A DNA stretch of 64,000 nt from PGYT01 sp963675055 (GTDB lineage: Bacteria; Bacteroidota; Ignavibacteria; Ignavibacteriales; Melioribacteraceae): positions 1-64,000 of the forward strand of contig CAXXJE010000001.1 in assembly GCA_963675055.2 (NCBI GenBank), read 5' to 3'. Positions 46,000 through 54,627 of the stretch are shown piece after piece. The number at the start of each line of letters is the position of its first letter. Position 1 is the first letter of the stretch. Below the pieces are notes generated by a model. That model ran no database searches and was not told the DNA's origin. It saw only the letters and a program-made list of their open reading frames with translations. A program made the translations under genes and the position numbers.

Positions 46000-47891
46000 T
46001 TGCTGGCTGTAAATCCAGGACTTTCCGCGTTCAGGCTTTTAACCTGTATTGTATAAACATAAATTCCACTTGAAAGGTTTGCGGTGTTACCTGCGTTAAA
46101 CTGAACATTATAGATACCCATGTCTTTAACTACATTAACCAGTTCAGCTACTTCCTTACCAAGTACATCATAGACTTTAACAGTTACATGTCCCGGTTCC
46201 GGAAGCTGGTAATTAATTGTTGTAGCCGGATTGAAAGGATTCGGGTAATTTCCGACCTTGTAGTTTTCTACAATTATATCTTCTTCGGTAATCTCTTCTT
46301 CCGCCATGGATTTATCCGCTGAAGGGAGATTATCTCCCGATACCCTTACGTAGATTACATCAGAAGTCGTTTCATTAATCGAATAGTATGCACAGACTGA
46401 GTAGTCAATATTATAATCAATATCCTGACCGTCTGCAATTAGATATGATTGATCAGTCCAGCTTGTTGTTCCTCTTGATACGGTTGCAACTAATCCTTCA
46501 CTTACAGGGATCATATTATACGTCCATACTTTCCTGTAAATTTTGTACTGTGTTACATCGGTATTCGGGTGTTCGTCCCAGTAAACAGTGATATGCTGAT
46601 CAGTACGCGGATTGTAGGAATTAAACCTCTGGTTCCTGTAATTGCCCTGTGCTGGATCGTCATTGAAAATGGCATAGCCTCTGTACTTGGCAATTAGTTC
46701 TGTATGCTCGGTAATATCGAAAGTACTGTTCTTAGGTATGTACTGATCATTCCAGGTACGGAAATAATACTTAATCCCGTTATCAATATAATATGGTTCC
46801 GCCTCAACGGTAATTGTGTTTTCCTCAACTACCGCTTCTACCGTACCGGAGCTGTAAGTTTGTCCATTAATATCCACGGTGCCTTCAAGGCTTGTACCGC
46901 TTATCTGGTTGCGAACAGTAACGTTGCACAGCTTTTTCATTCCTGCTACATAACTATAATTGTTTTCGGAGGAGGATAATGTTTTACTAGTGTTCATAGT
47001 TTGAGCAAAACCACCTAAATAGATATTAGCTCCATTCCGCATACTCCAATCACTCTTATTCAAGCTTCCTTCGGTATCATTCCAGACAACATTATATCCT
47101 CCGTAGGCTGGCTGTTCAGATCCTTCAACAGCTCCCATGTAAAGAGTTTGACGTGACATGTCAGAAATTGTCGCTGGAGAATTTACCATAGCGGGATTTG
47201 TATTTTCAACCTCCGCTCTTATTTTCCCGCCACCGAAATTATTTTTAACTGTTACGGATACAGGGACATCAACCAGTACAGTACCAACAAAATGAAGCCA
47301 GTATCCATTAAGATGCGCCCACGGACTGTCTGTATAATTGTTTTGATATTTCGCTCTTATACCCAGAGTTATTGTGTTCGAGCTTGCCTGGTTAACTAAC
47401 GAAGTAATATCTATATTCGAATTATCGCTGTAATCCAATGTTGCGTATGCCCCTGAATTCCATACGGCATTCCACTTTGCATCAGCATTGCTGTTGACAA
47501 TATCGTTACTCAACAATACAATAACATATTTACACTGTGACCAATGAGAGTCTGCATATTCGGGATACCATTGTTGCTGATTTATATATTCGTTATTAAA
47601 AGAAAATTCAAGCGAAGCAGATGTTGCCTGCGGATCTTCTCCTATTAAATCCAAATGAAACACACGTATACCACAGCTTTCCATATTATTATTATTTACT
47701 CTATCATACCCGATATTAGGACCCGAACCTGCCGGAGAGTTGTATATTTGCTGCACGGACCCACCATTGTCTTTATATAATGTATAAGAGTCTGATAAGC
47801 CATTGAATTGTGCATTAACAGATTCCCGCCCTTGTGCATTTAATGAAACTGAGAGCAAAAAAAATAAAATTAAAACAAACAGCTTTTTCAT
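45978..47891 (-). CDS. Secreted protein with type IX sorting domain
   Basis: A 637-residue exported protein. A signal peptide ('KKLFVLILFFLLSVSLNAQ') is followed by a large beta-rich region of no recognised family (about 20-420), including 'YGGYNVVWNDTEGSLNKSDW'. A fibronectin-III-like stretch follows near 435-530 ('DQHITVYWDEHPNTDVTQYK'). The C-terminal sorting domain (about 550-637) has 'YPNPFNPATTINYQLPE', 'VYDVLGKEVAELVN' and 'KKMLLMK'. In the FCB group this domain sends proteins out through the type IX secretion system to the cell surface. The middle function is unknown. Confidence 0.85.
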   Translation of the reverse strand: MKKLFVLILFFLLSVSLNAQGRESVNAQFNGLSDSYTLYKDNGGSVQQIYNSPAGSGPNIGYDRVNNNNMESCGIRVFHLDLIGEDPQATSASLEFSFNNEYINQQQWYPEYADSHWSQCKYVIVLLSNDIVNSNADAKWNAVWNSGAYATLDYSDNSNIDITSLVNQASSNTITLGIRAKYQNNYTDSPWAHLNGYWLHFVGTVLVDVPVSVTVKNNFGGGKIRAEVENTNPAMVNSPATISDMSRQTLYMGAVEGSEQPAYGGYNVVWNDTEGSLNKSDWSMRNGANIYLGGFAQTMNTSKTLSSSENNYSYVAGMKKLCNVTVRNQISGTSLEGTVDINGQTYSSGTVEAVVEENTITVEAEPYYIDNGIKYYFRTWNDQYIPKNSTFDITEHTELIAKYRGYAIFNDDPAQGNYRNQRFNSYNPRTDQHITVYWDEHPNTDVTQYKIYRKVWTYNMIPVSEGLVATVSRGTTSWTDQSYLIADGQDIDYNIDYSVCAYYSINETTSDVIYVRVSGDNLPSADKSMAEEEITEEDIIVENYKVGNYPNPFNPATTINYQLPEPGHVTVKVYDVLGKEVAELVNVVKDMGIYNVQFNAGNTANLSSGIYVYTIQVKSLNAESPGFTASKKMLLMK

Positions 47892-47935
47892 TATTACCCC
47901 ATGATAAATAATTATAGAATTCAGTATTTTAAAAT

Positions 47936-48057
47936 AGATATGCCCGCTGCACTTTTTCGTAAAAGTGTTTTAGCAGCTTGCAAGGCTTAGCGGCGTATCC
48001 TGTTAACGGGACGGCGGCAGTATGGCGGTACTATCCGCCGTCCTTTAATTTTATTTG
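47936..48057. repeat. Two imperfect inverted repeats in the gap before the lipoprotein gene
   Basis: One hairpin (about 47947-47979) pairs GCTGCAC... with ...GTGTTTTAGCAGC. A second, stronger one (about 48010-48045) pairs GGACGGCGG with CCGCCGTCC. The second is followed by T-rich sequence on the plus strand, where there is no gene to terminate. They may be a mobile palindrome or a bidirectional transcription stop. Confidence 0.45.
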
Positions 48058-48059
48058 CA

Positions 48060-49127
48060 TTATTCCTCCTTTAATTTTCCGTGGTATATAATATTGTAGC
48101 CTGTATTATTATCAAATGCGTGAATGAATATGTCTTTCTCAAGTACAAGTGCACAACTTCCGAATTCTATGTTTGTCGGGAATTTCAATACATACTCGGT
48201 ATCCGCTCCGTTGTAATGTAATAGCCCGTCTTTCATTCTAATAAAAATATCATTCCTGTTTCTTCCCCACAACTGACCGCCGAATTGCGGAGAATTTACT
48301 TCGATTACACTTTTGAATTCTCCGTCGATATATCTGGATATTTTGTGGTTTGAAGTAAGGTATAAATAACCATCAATTGTATTTATCACCAAATTATGCT
48401 GATCATTTTTATCTGTCATTATTGTTTTATGAGAACGCCCATCATATTCTAATAACCTCATTGTATCCGGCGATTCAGGATTTTCGAGATATGATAATAA
48501 ATAGTATTTTTTATCTTGACTGCTATACCTAATCCTGTAGAGATTTCCATAGTTTTTTAATACATTGTCCCTCGTCCATTGAATGCCGTTATATCTATAT
48601 ATAATCCCATCCCTGTTGTAGTTTTCATGCTTTCCTCCTGAAACATATATTTCATCGCTGCCTGTTCCAGCCATCGAAATAAAGAGGATATCGGTATCAT
48701 CATACCGGAATTTTTCAGATGAGTTAAAAGAACCGTTACTATAGTTCCATATCCTGCCATCTTTGCAGCATATCCAGATATTATTTTCAGTGCCCCAGAG
48801 TGATACCGTGTTTCCAATTGCTTTTGTTGTATCCCTACTCCAGTTTATTCCATCATACCTGTAAATATTATAATATGTAAAACTTTGGGGGCTAACTGCC
48901 CAGACATCATCGGGAGCCAGTCCCCAGATTGAGTTGAAATAAGTATAGTACGCTTTAATAGTATCCGCAGTCCATTCATATTTCCTGCTGCCCGGCGGGT
49001 AGTTTTCTTCATCATCCTTAGGATTATTTGATGTGTCTTCGCAGGAATTGAATAGAGCAAATATTCCCAGTATTAAAACAAATGAAGTTATAAATTCTTT
49101 ATAGGTGTGATTTCTTCTTTTTGTCAT
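48060..49127 (-). CDS. Lipoprotein with beta-propeller-like repeats
   Basis: A 355-residue protein with a lipoprotein signal ending at Cys29 ('ILGIFALFNSCEDTSNNP'). The mature part shows repeated blocks built on 'YRYDGINWSRDT', 'GTENNIWICCKDGRIWNYSN' and 'YRYNGIQWTRDN', typical of propeller blades in Ignavibacteria and Bacteroidetes lipoproteins of unknown function. It lacks the type IX sorting domain. It is likely anchored in the inner or outer membrane, facing the periplasm or surface. No enzymatic motif is visible. Confidence 0.75.
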   Translation of the reverse strand: MTKRRNHTYKEFITSFVLILGIFALFNSCEDTSNNPKDDEENYPPGSRKYEWTADTIKAYYTYFNSIWGLAPDDVWAVSPQSFTYYNIYRYDGINWSRDTTKAIGNTVSLWGTENNIWICCKDGRIWNYSNGSFNSSEKFRYDDTDILFISMAGTGSDEIYVSGGKHENYNRDGIIYRYNGIQWTRDNVLKNYGNLYRIRYSSQDKKYYLLSYLENPESPDTMRLLEYDGRSHKTIMTDKNDQHNLVINTIDGYLYLTSNHKISRYIDGEFKSVIEVNSPQFGGQLWGRNRNDIFIRMKDGLLHYNGADTEYVLKFPTNIEFGSCALVLEKDIFIHAFDNNTGYNIIYHGKLKEE

Positions 49128-49654
49128 TACTTCCCCACAGAATTACTGACAATTAAATGAATTTAGGAGTTCAGTATTTTCGGATACACTTGTTTATATT
49201 ATATTACTTTGCACTCAGTTATTCGGTCTAAATATTTAAGTAATTAATTATCAAGCTAGACAAATAAGTCATTTATGTCAAGTTATAAAGTTTTGAATCT
49301 ACTCTAAAATCAAACTATTCTCCCCAACACATGCCTTGCACTATTCGAGAAGACTAAAATATGAAGGATACGGGTCTTGTAGAAATCAAATGGTCTGATT
49401 GGAAATACCGGCTAAGATAATCCGGTATGATTAGAATATAGATATTATCCGGAGGCTAAAGGATTTGAATTGACTTGTATGAACTGTGCAGGGTAGGGGC
49501 TGGTCCATAGACTATTGTTCCTGTTTGCAGTGGGAAAGCTGAGGAGCAAACGACGTGAGAATCTTTTAAATTCAATGCAAAATCAAGATTTCTCACTTCG
49601 TTCGAAATGACAACATTTAGGTTTAAAATGGCCTCCACAAGGATTCATTTAATT
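49128..49654. other. Gene-free A+T-rich stretch
   Basis: No plausible gene was found. A partial REP-like copy lies at 49537-49612. A short motif shared with the upstream region of the 45978 gene lies at 49166-49180. Repeat copy B follows from 49655. Confidence 0.7.
49537..49612. repeat. Partial REP-like element
   Basis: Shares the right half of the core in copies A and B, ending in the same CACTTCGTTCGAAATGACA block. The left end has diverged. It lies in non-coding DNA about 135 bases before copy B's core. Confidence 0.75.
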
Positions 49655-49919
49655 CATTAATAATCCCGATTCAGGTCATCGGTACTGCTGATAAAACAAA
49701 CTAACGTTTATTTCTTTAATGAGTGCTGTCTCAAAAGTCCTTAAACTGTCATTCTGAGGAGTCAGGCTCCGTCAATCGACGAATGCCTGACGACGTGTGA
49801 ATCTTTTGAATTTTTAACAAAACCAAGATTTCTCACTTCGTTCGAAATGACAATGATTACTTTTGAGCCAGCCCCCACTGATGAGATGCCAAGCCTGTCA
49901 TTTCATCAGTAACATTTTT
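49655..49919. repeat. 265-bp direct repeat, copy B
   Basis: Nearly identical to 45734-45999 and likewise reaches into the last five codons (MLLMK) of a type IX-secreted protein gene on the minus strand. The REP-like core is 49747-49852. Differences are scattered single bases plus a two-base length change. Confidence 0.9.
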
Positions 49920-52375
49920 CGAACCGAAGTGAACTCACCTGCAGTTAATCTGTAAAGATAAAGCCCGCTGGACAAATCAGAAGCGTCAAATTCCACTGTG
50001 TACCGACCCGGCTTCTGATTTTGATTAACCAGTGTGGCAACCTCTCGACCGAGGATGTCATAAATGACGAGGTTAACGCTGATGTTGTCATTCTGAACAC
50101 CGGTTTCATCGGCGGCGGAATCTTTAAGATTTCTCGTCGTTTCACTCCTCGAAATGACACGCCCGGACGACACAGTATATTCAATTGTTGTTGCCGGATT
50201 AAACGGATTCGGGTAATTTTGTTCCAAAGTAAATTCTGTTGGGACTACAGTATCATCAACAATAGCCGTAAATCGGTCTCCGTAATAAAGTATCTGTAAA
50301 TCATCTATATACCAGCCGTCGAGTTCAACATACTCGTCAGATTTCAGAACGAATTTAATAAGTATATCTGAACCTGCAAATGGCTCCAGATTAATTTGTT
50401 CAAGCACCCAATCACTCACTGTTCCGGAATACACCGGCTCCCCGGCAGGCTGAAATTGTCCTTCACCTGTAGTGGTATATTCGCCGGGAACTGCATACCA
50501 TGAGCTGCCGCTGTCGGCACTTACAAGACATTGCCCGTAATCCCAGCCGGTTTCAATTTCAAACCTGGTTCTGAATGTTAACATGGGTTTGCTTAATCCC
50601 ACAAGACTAACAGGTTCTTTCAATTGCAAAGTAACTCTTGCTGATGACATATAATCGCCGTACTTGCTGTCGGTAACAGAAACTGGTTCAGAATAAAAAC
50701 TTAGATTCGTTGTCTGCCAGGCTTCACTTACATTTGAAGTGGAACTCCATGTACTTGAAAAATCAGCAAAATGATCTGTGTAAAGAACCTTGGGAGTTCC
50801 AATCCTGAACGATAAAGTTTCTTCTAATAAACTTACTTCACCCATGGAAGTACTAACCGACACTTCGACTATACTCCCCTCCACTGCATCATTGCTGACG
50901 AAGAAAGCAAAAAGATTTTCCTTTTCAATTTCCGAACGGGCTGGAATTGTACTTCCTGAATAGTCCCCCTGCAAGACTTTAATCATATCGGTATTCGAAG
51001 TAAGCTTAGCATTAAACTCACCGAAATCCTCGAGTCCCTTATTTCTGAAATCGACTGATACGAGAATTGTATCTCCCGGATTGTAAAAATCCTGATTAAA
51101 ACTAACATTTGAAGGTCCTACGTACCCGCCAATCACCCAGGCAAAGTAAAGATTCGGGAAAAGATTTTCTTCAGCAAGAGGGATAATCTGAGATTGACTC
51201 GGCCAGAATTCCGGTCCAACTTCCGGGGTCATTGCCAATATTTTCCCTTTCTCTTCAACATCACCGTCGTAAAAATAATCGTCGCTGTTTCCGCGCGTGG
51301 TATAGTTGACAGTTTGCATATCCGTGCCGTAGGTGTAACCATTATACTTTGTCATATCTTTTGCAAACTCTCTGAATATAAGTGAGTCCGGAGTTTCCAT
51401 TGCGAGAGCGCCGTAGGGGTAAATAAGAAGATTGCCGTAAGTATGATAATTTAGCGCTGCTTTGAATTTATGCTGAGCGAGAAAGTTTTTAACAGCTTCT
51501 GTCTCGGGTTCGGAAAAAGGTTCCAGTCCGCGATATACGTCGCTCGAAGTATTATCATCCGATCCTCCATTGGGAGAATCCCAATACTCAACAGGTCCGT
51601 AATTTCTATTTAAATCGACGCCATAAGTTCCGTCTCCATTATCACGCCGGTTCTTTCTCCAAAAGCCGCCGCCGTTCGGGTTAGTCTGATGGTTATATTC
51701 ATAACCGTCAGGATTTACAACCGGGATAAAGTACATCTCACGATTATCCACAAGATAAGTCACCTTGGGATCAGTTCCGTAATTTTCGAGCAGGTAGAAC
51801 ATGTAGTAGATCATCTGCATCATACTCTCGGGTTCACGTGCGTGATGAAGCGCGGTATATAAAATTTCAGGTTCATCTTCGTCCATATCAGGATTGTTGG
51901 ATATCTTAACGAAATAAATATCCCGTCCATCGTGCGTTGTACCGATACTGCTTTTTTCCGTGATCAGGCTTGGGAATTCCGACTTCATTTCATCCAGTTT
52001 TACCATTACTTCGTCAAGTGTATAAAAGCCTCCCATGGAACCGTAATCGAATCCGGTAACATTGAAAGTATTTTTTGTCTTGTTCAGTTGTGCCTGAAGT
52101 TCGGCTGCTGAAGACTCGCTTCTGTTTTTATAATACTTGTACCAGTCGTCTATTTCAACATCATAGCTAAGTCCCAGGTCCTGGAACTGTTCGTATAAGT
52201 CATCCGATATAAAGAAGTCGAACGAACCGTCGCGTTCTTTATGGATATGATCCACGCCTAATTTATTAACCAAACTAATTGCCTCCGGACCGGCATTAAA
52301 AACTTTTATCTTTTTAAAATTTTGAGCACAGAGCAAACCTGTAAACAACAGTAGTACGAATAATGTTTTTTTCAT
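49898..52375 (-). CDS. Zinc carboxypeptidase (peptidase M14) with type IX sorting domain
   Basis: An 825-residue exported metallopeptidase. A signal peptide (1-17) and a pro-region (to about 105) precede the M14 domain (about 110-400). Zinc ligands His178 and Glu181 lie in 'YTALHHAREPESMM' and His311 in 'ALNYHTYGNLLIYPYG'. Substrate-binding Asn256-Arg257 lie in 'GVDLNRNYG' and the catalytic Glu385 in 'MTPEVGPEF'. A jelly-roll-like region follows, then the sorting domain ('QNYPNPFNPATTIEYT' to 'RKMLLMK'). The sorting domain is split by about 25 extra residues (739-763) encoded by a REP-like repeat. It trims C-terminal residues from peptides outside the cell. Confidence 0.93.
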   Translation of the reverse strand: MKKTLFVLLLFTGLLCAQNFKKIKVFNAGPEAISLVNKLGVDHIHKERDGSFDFFISDDLYEQFQDLGLSYDVEIDDWYKYYKNRSESSAAELQAQLNKTKNTFNVTGFDYGSMGGFYTLDEVMVKLDEMKSEFPSLITEKSSIGTTHDGRDIYFVKISNNPDMDEDEPEILYTALHHAREPESMMQMIYYMFYLLENYGTDPKVTYLVDNREMYFIPVVNPDGYEYNHQTNPNGGGFWRKNRRDNGDGTYGVDLNRNYGPVEYWDSPNGGSDDNTSSDVYRGLEPFSEPETEAVKNFLAQHKFKAALNYHTYGNLLIYPYGALAMETPDSLIFREFAKDMTKYNGYTYGTDMQTVNYTTRGNSDDYFYDGDVEEKGKILAMTPEVGPEFWPSQSQIIPLAEENLFPNLYFAWVIGGYVGPSNVSFNQDFYNPGDTILVSVDFRNKGLEDFGEFNAKLTSNTDMIKVLQGDYSGSTIPARSEIEKENLFAFFVSNDAVEGSIVEVSVSTSMGEVSLLEETLSFRIGTPKVLYTDHFADFSSTWSSTSNVSEAWQTTNLSFYSEPVSVTDSKYGDYMSSARVTLQLKEPVSLVGLSKPMLTFRTRFEIETGWDYGQCLVSADSGSSWYAVPGEYTTTGEGQFQPAGEPVYSGTVSDWVLEQINLEPFAGSDILIKFVLKSDEYVELDGWYIDDLQILYYGDRFTAIVDDTVVPTEFTLEQNYPNPFNPATTIEYTVSSGRVISRSETTRNLKDSAADETGVQNDNISVNLVIYDILGREVATLVNQNQKPGRYTVEFDASDLSSGLYLYRLTAGEFTSVRKMLLMK
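50086..50159. repeat. REP-like element inside the carboxypeptidase gene
   Basis: Begins TGTCATTCTGA and ends TCGAAATGACA, the same terminal inverted repeats as copies A and B, with an internal AAGATTTCTCGTCGTTTCAC block. It lies fully inside the reading frame, encodes residues about 739-763 of the peptidase and keeps the frame open. Confidence 0.8.
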
Positions 52376-52426
52376 GTTTTTCCTTACTTAACGATTTACA
52401 TTTTGCTGCAGTTAGAACAACAATTC

Positions 52427-52777
52427 TTACTTCAAAACTCTCATAGAGAAAGGATAACGATAACTCACTCCCTCGCTTGCTTTGATACCGGCAATTATAA
52501 TGAGCACTCCATCCAGGATAACCAGAGCCGCTAATAACGCAATACCTATAAGTACAATTATCAGAAGCGCAGAAATAATTGAATATATAGTTATCGAAAT
52601 CTGGAAATTCAGAGCTTCCTTTCCCTGCTCGTCAACAAAGCCGATTTCATCCTTTTTCAGCAGCCAGATAACCAGCGGACCGAGTATATGTCCGAATGGA
52701 AAAATGAAGAAAGCGAATGCAGATAAATGACACATCATCCCCCACTTTCTTTCAGTATCAGTCAACTGATCGTACAT
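52427..52777 (-). CDS. DUF4870 membrane protein
   Basis: A 116-residue protein with three hydrophobic helices (about 15-40, 57-85, 86-105). The N-terminal 'ERKWGMMCHLSAFAFFIFPF' followed by 'GHILGPLVIWLLKKDEIGFV' and 'DEQGKEALNFQISI' is diagnostic of the DUF4870 family (Tic20-like fold). Function is unknown; members are small inner-membrane proteins found in many phyla. It has 51 bases to the upstream peptidase stop and ends just past a MATE gene remnant. Confidence 0.9.
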   Translation of the reverse strand: MYDQLTDTERKWGMMCHLSAFAFFIFPFGHILGPLVIWLLKKDEIGFVDEQGKEALNFQISITIYSIISALLIIVLIGIALLAALVILDGVLIIIAGIKASEGVSYRYPFSMRVLK

Positions 52778-52793
52778 ACAGTCCTCTTTCTGA

Positions 52794-52947
52794 CTATTTA
52801 ATTAAGGAATAAATACTCTTGAGAGCGTACAAAGTTAAAGTAATTTCCCTCGTAAACATAAAGATGATTAATGCAAGCCACAATGCATTATTTCCGAGTA
52901 TAGGTACGATGAAGTAATAAAGCATAAAAAATGCAGGTGCATGCAGA
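52794..52947 (-). pseudogene. C-terminal remnant of a MATE efflux transporter
   Basis: On the minus strand an open stretch of about 50 codons ending at TAG encodes 'IVPILGNNALWLALIIFMFT' and then 'LKSIYSLIK'. This matches the last 45 residues of the intact MATE protein at 54628-55929 ('PIFGNNALWLALTIFMFARG', then 'SRSIYSLLE'). About 40 bases around GGAAATAATGCATTGTGGCT are almost identical and the rest has drifted. No start codon or upstream helices are present, so it is a broken copy. Confidence 0.8.
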
Positions 52948-53549
52948 CAAGGTTTCTATTCTGATTGTCCTTACTCAAAGTTTAATTATAAAGTATAGCA
53001 ATATATGAATGAAATTCACCCCTTACGAATGTTATTCATAGCCGGCAATAGGTAACCAGCAATTCGGCTCAAAATCATATGGTATGGTAATTGTTAATAC
53101 AAATAACCAAACACAAGTAGTAAGTCGAAAATGAAATATATGGTAAGATGTGGAACTAACAATTGGAATCATGAAGTTTACATACAGTCAACTCTTTCAT
53201 CAATATTTTCAAAATCTATTAACAAAATAATGCTACTATTCACATATATATTTGCGCAACTTATTTCTCGCAGAGTTGGAATTCTTTATTTGACAGATTT
53301 AATAATAGTCCGTCTCTGATAAATTTTTTTGTTTATAGCTATTTAATTAAAATCAAATTAGCTTTTCACCCAAGCCAACTGGCTCAAAGCCCCGAAAGAT
53401 TAAAAACCCCCGGTATTTGGAAGTATCTGCTCAGATAGGAAGCTCTCTATTCAGAGTTACTATAAATAATAGTTTTGAAATCGCAATGAATTGAAAAGTT
53501 TCTGCTTAACTAAAACATGTTATTGTTCCGGAAGTTGAATTAAGACAAT
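52948..53549. other. Gene-free A+T-rich stretch
   Basis: No gene, tRNA or clear terminator was found. A 62-codon open stretch at 53131-53319 has no homology pattern or ribosome site. The stretch separates the MATE remnant from the transglutaminase-like gene. Confidence 0.6.
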
Positions 53550-54425
53550 ATGCTAAGGCTAAATAAAATAAAGCAAATTGGAAAAATTTTTGTGCTAATT
53601 ATCAGTATTTATTATACAGCTGAAAATTTTATAAATCATTTGGAAGAGTTAAGTGCAATAAAAACATTTTTACAGGATAACCGACTGACAAAAAAACAGA
53701 AGCTTAGTAAGGTTATGGCTGAAAAAGTTTCAGAAGCTGTACGAAAATGTTTTAATACAGATGACAAAAGTTGGAAGTATTTATCAAATAAAGATGAGCC
53801 TTTCCTAAGATATTCGGTTCTTGAACTTTTAAAATACAAAGAGGGTAAATGCGGAAAAGGTGCCAGGGTAATTGTTAAATTACTTCAGCATTTAGGCTTC
53901 GACGCTACCCGAATCTCTTTATTCGGCAGAGATTTGAGTTCAAATTCAAGCCATACTCTTGTATCGATTCTTATCTCCGGGAAAGAATATTTCATTGATT
54001 CTATTAACTCTTCGGAAGAATTTAATTGCTTTGTTAAAGAACATGATGTGAACACACGAATTTTCGGGTTGAAGTCTTTTAATAGCAGGAAGAACACATC
54101 GTCTCAACATTTATACGGTGAAAATAATTTCATCTCTTCGCATTTCATTATTTACAGCTACGGAATTCCTTTCTCTCAAATATTATATAAATTCGGAATA
54201 GAACTTGAGGTATTTAATTTTAGCAGACCGCCCAAATTCATCTCAAATCTGGCAGAGAGTGTTTATCTGGCAAAGTTCATTTTCTTTCTATTCATTACGA
54301 TTATTTGTCTAATCAGCTTCGGGCTGAAATGGAGACAGTCTTTAAAGGAAAATGGCATTGAACGAACTGTGCAATACATTCCGGGAAAATTCAAGAATCT
54401 TAATTTAGGTGTCAGGAAGCAATAA
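53550..54425 (+). CDS. Transglutaminase-like membrane protein
   Basis: A 291-residue protein with a hydrophobic helix at about 10-25 and another near 242-262, so the central domain is held at the membrane. The transglutaminase-like core shows the catalytic triad order Cys101 ('YKEGKCGKGARVIVKLLQHL'), His135 ('SNSSHTLVSIL') and Asp150 ('KEYFIDSINS'). Such domains act as cysteine peptidases or cross-linking enzymes. The gene is visibly richer in A+T than its neighbours, stands alone on the plus strand and lacks a clear ribosome site. It lies between a MATE remnant and an intact MATE gene, suggesting a later insertion. Confidence 0.75.
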   Translation: MLRLNKIKQIGKIFVLIISIYYTAENFINHLEELSAIKTFLQDNRLTKKQKLSKVMAEKVSEAVRKCFNTDDKSWKYLSNKDEPFLRYSVLELLKYKEGKCGKGARVIVKLLQHLGFDATRISLFGRDLSSNSSHTLVSILISGKEYFIDSINSSEEFNCFVKEHDVNTRIFGLKSFNSRKNTSSQHLYGENNFISSHFIIYSYGIPFSQILYKFGIELEVFNFSRPPKFISNLAESVYLAKFIFFLFITIICLISFGLKWRQSLKENGIERTVQYIPGKFKNLNLGVRKQ

Positions 54426-54627
54426 TGCTTTTGATTTAACGCTGATTGCCGTAGTGAGGTACTTTTAATTAGAGTTGACTCGTATCGTTATTGTCGATAT
54501 ATCAGATTTGCAATCCCGGACTTTCGCTTGATTCAAAAAAAACATAGTAAACTACATTACCGAATTAATAAGGTATTGTGATAGTGCAACTTTACTGACT
54601 TTGAATTCTGTTAACCTTCATGTCATA

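Noticed and set aside
47936..48057. Possible integron attC site
   Set aside because: Has stem-loops but lacks the paired GTTRRRY and RYYYAAC core sites, and no integrase of the integron type is nearby.
49456..49638. A 60-codon minus-strand open stretch
   Set aside because: It is largely made of the REP-like repeat and has no ribosome site or protein-like pattern.
53131..53319. A 62-codon plus-strand open stretch
   Set aside because: A+T-rich DNA easily gives such stretches; there is no ribosome site and no recognisable protein feature.
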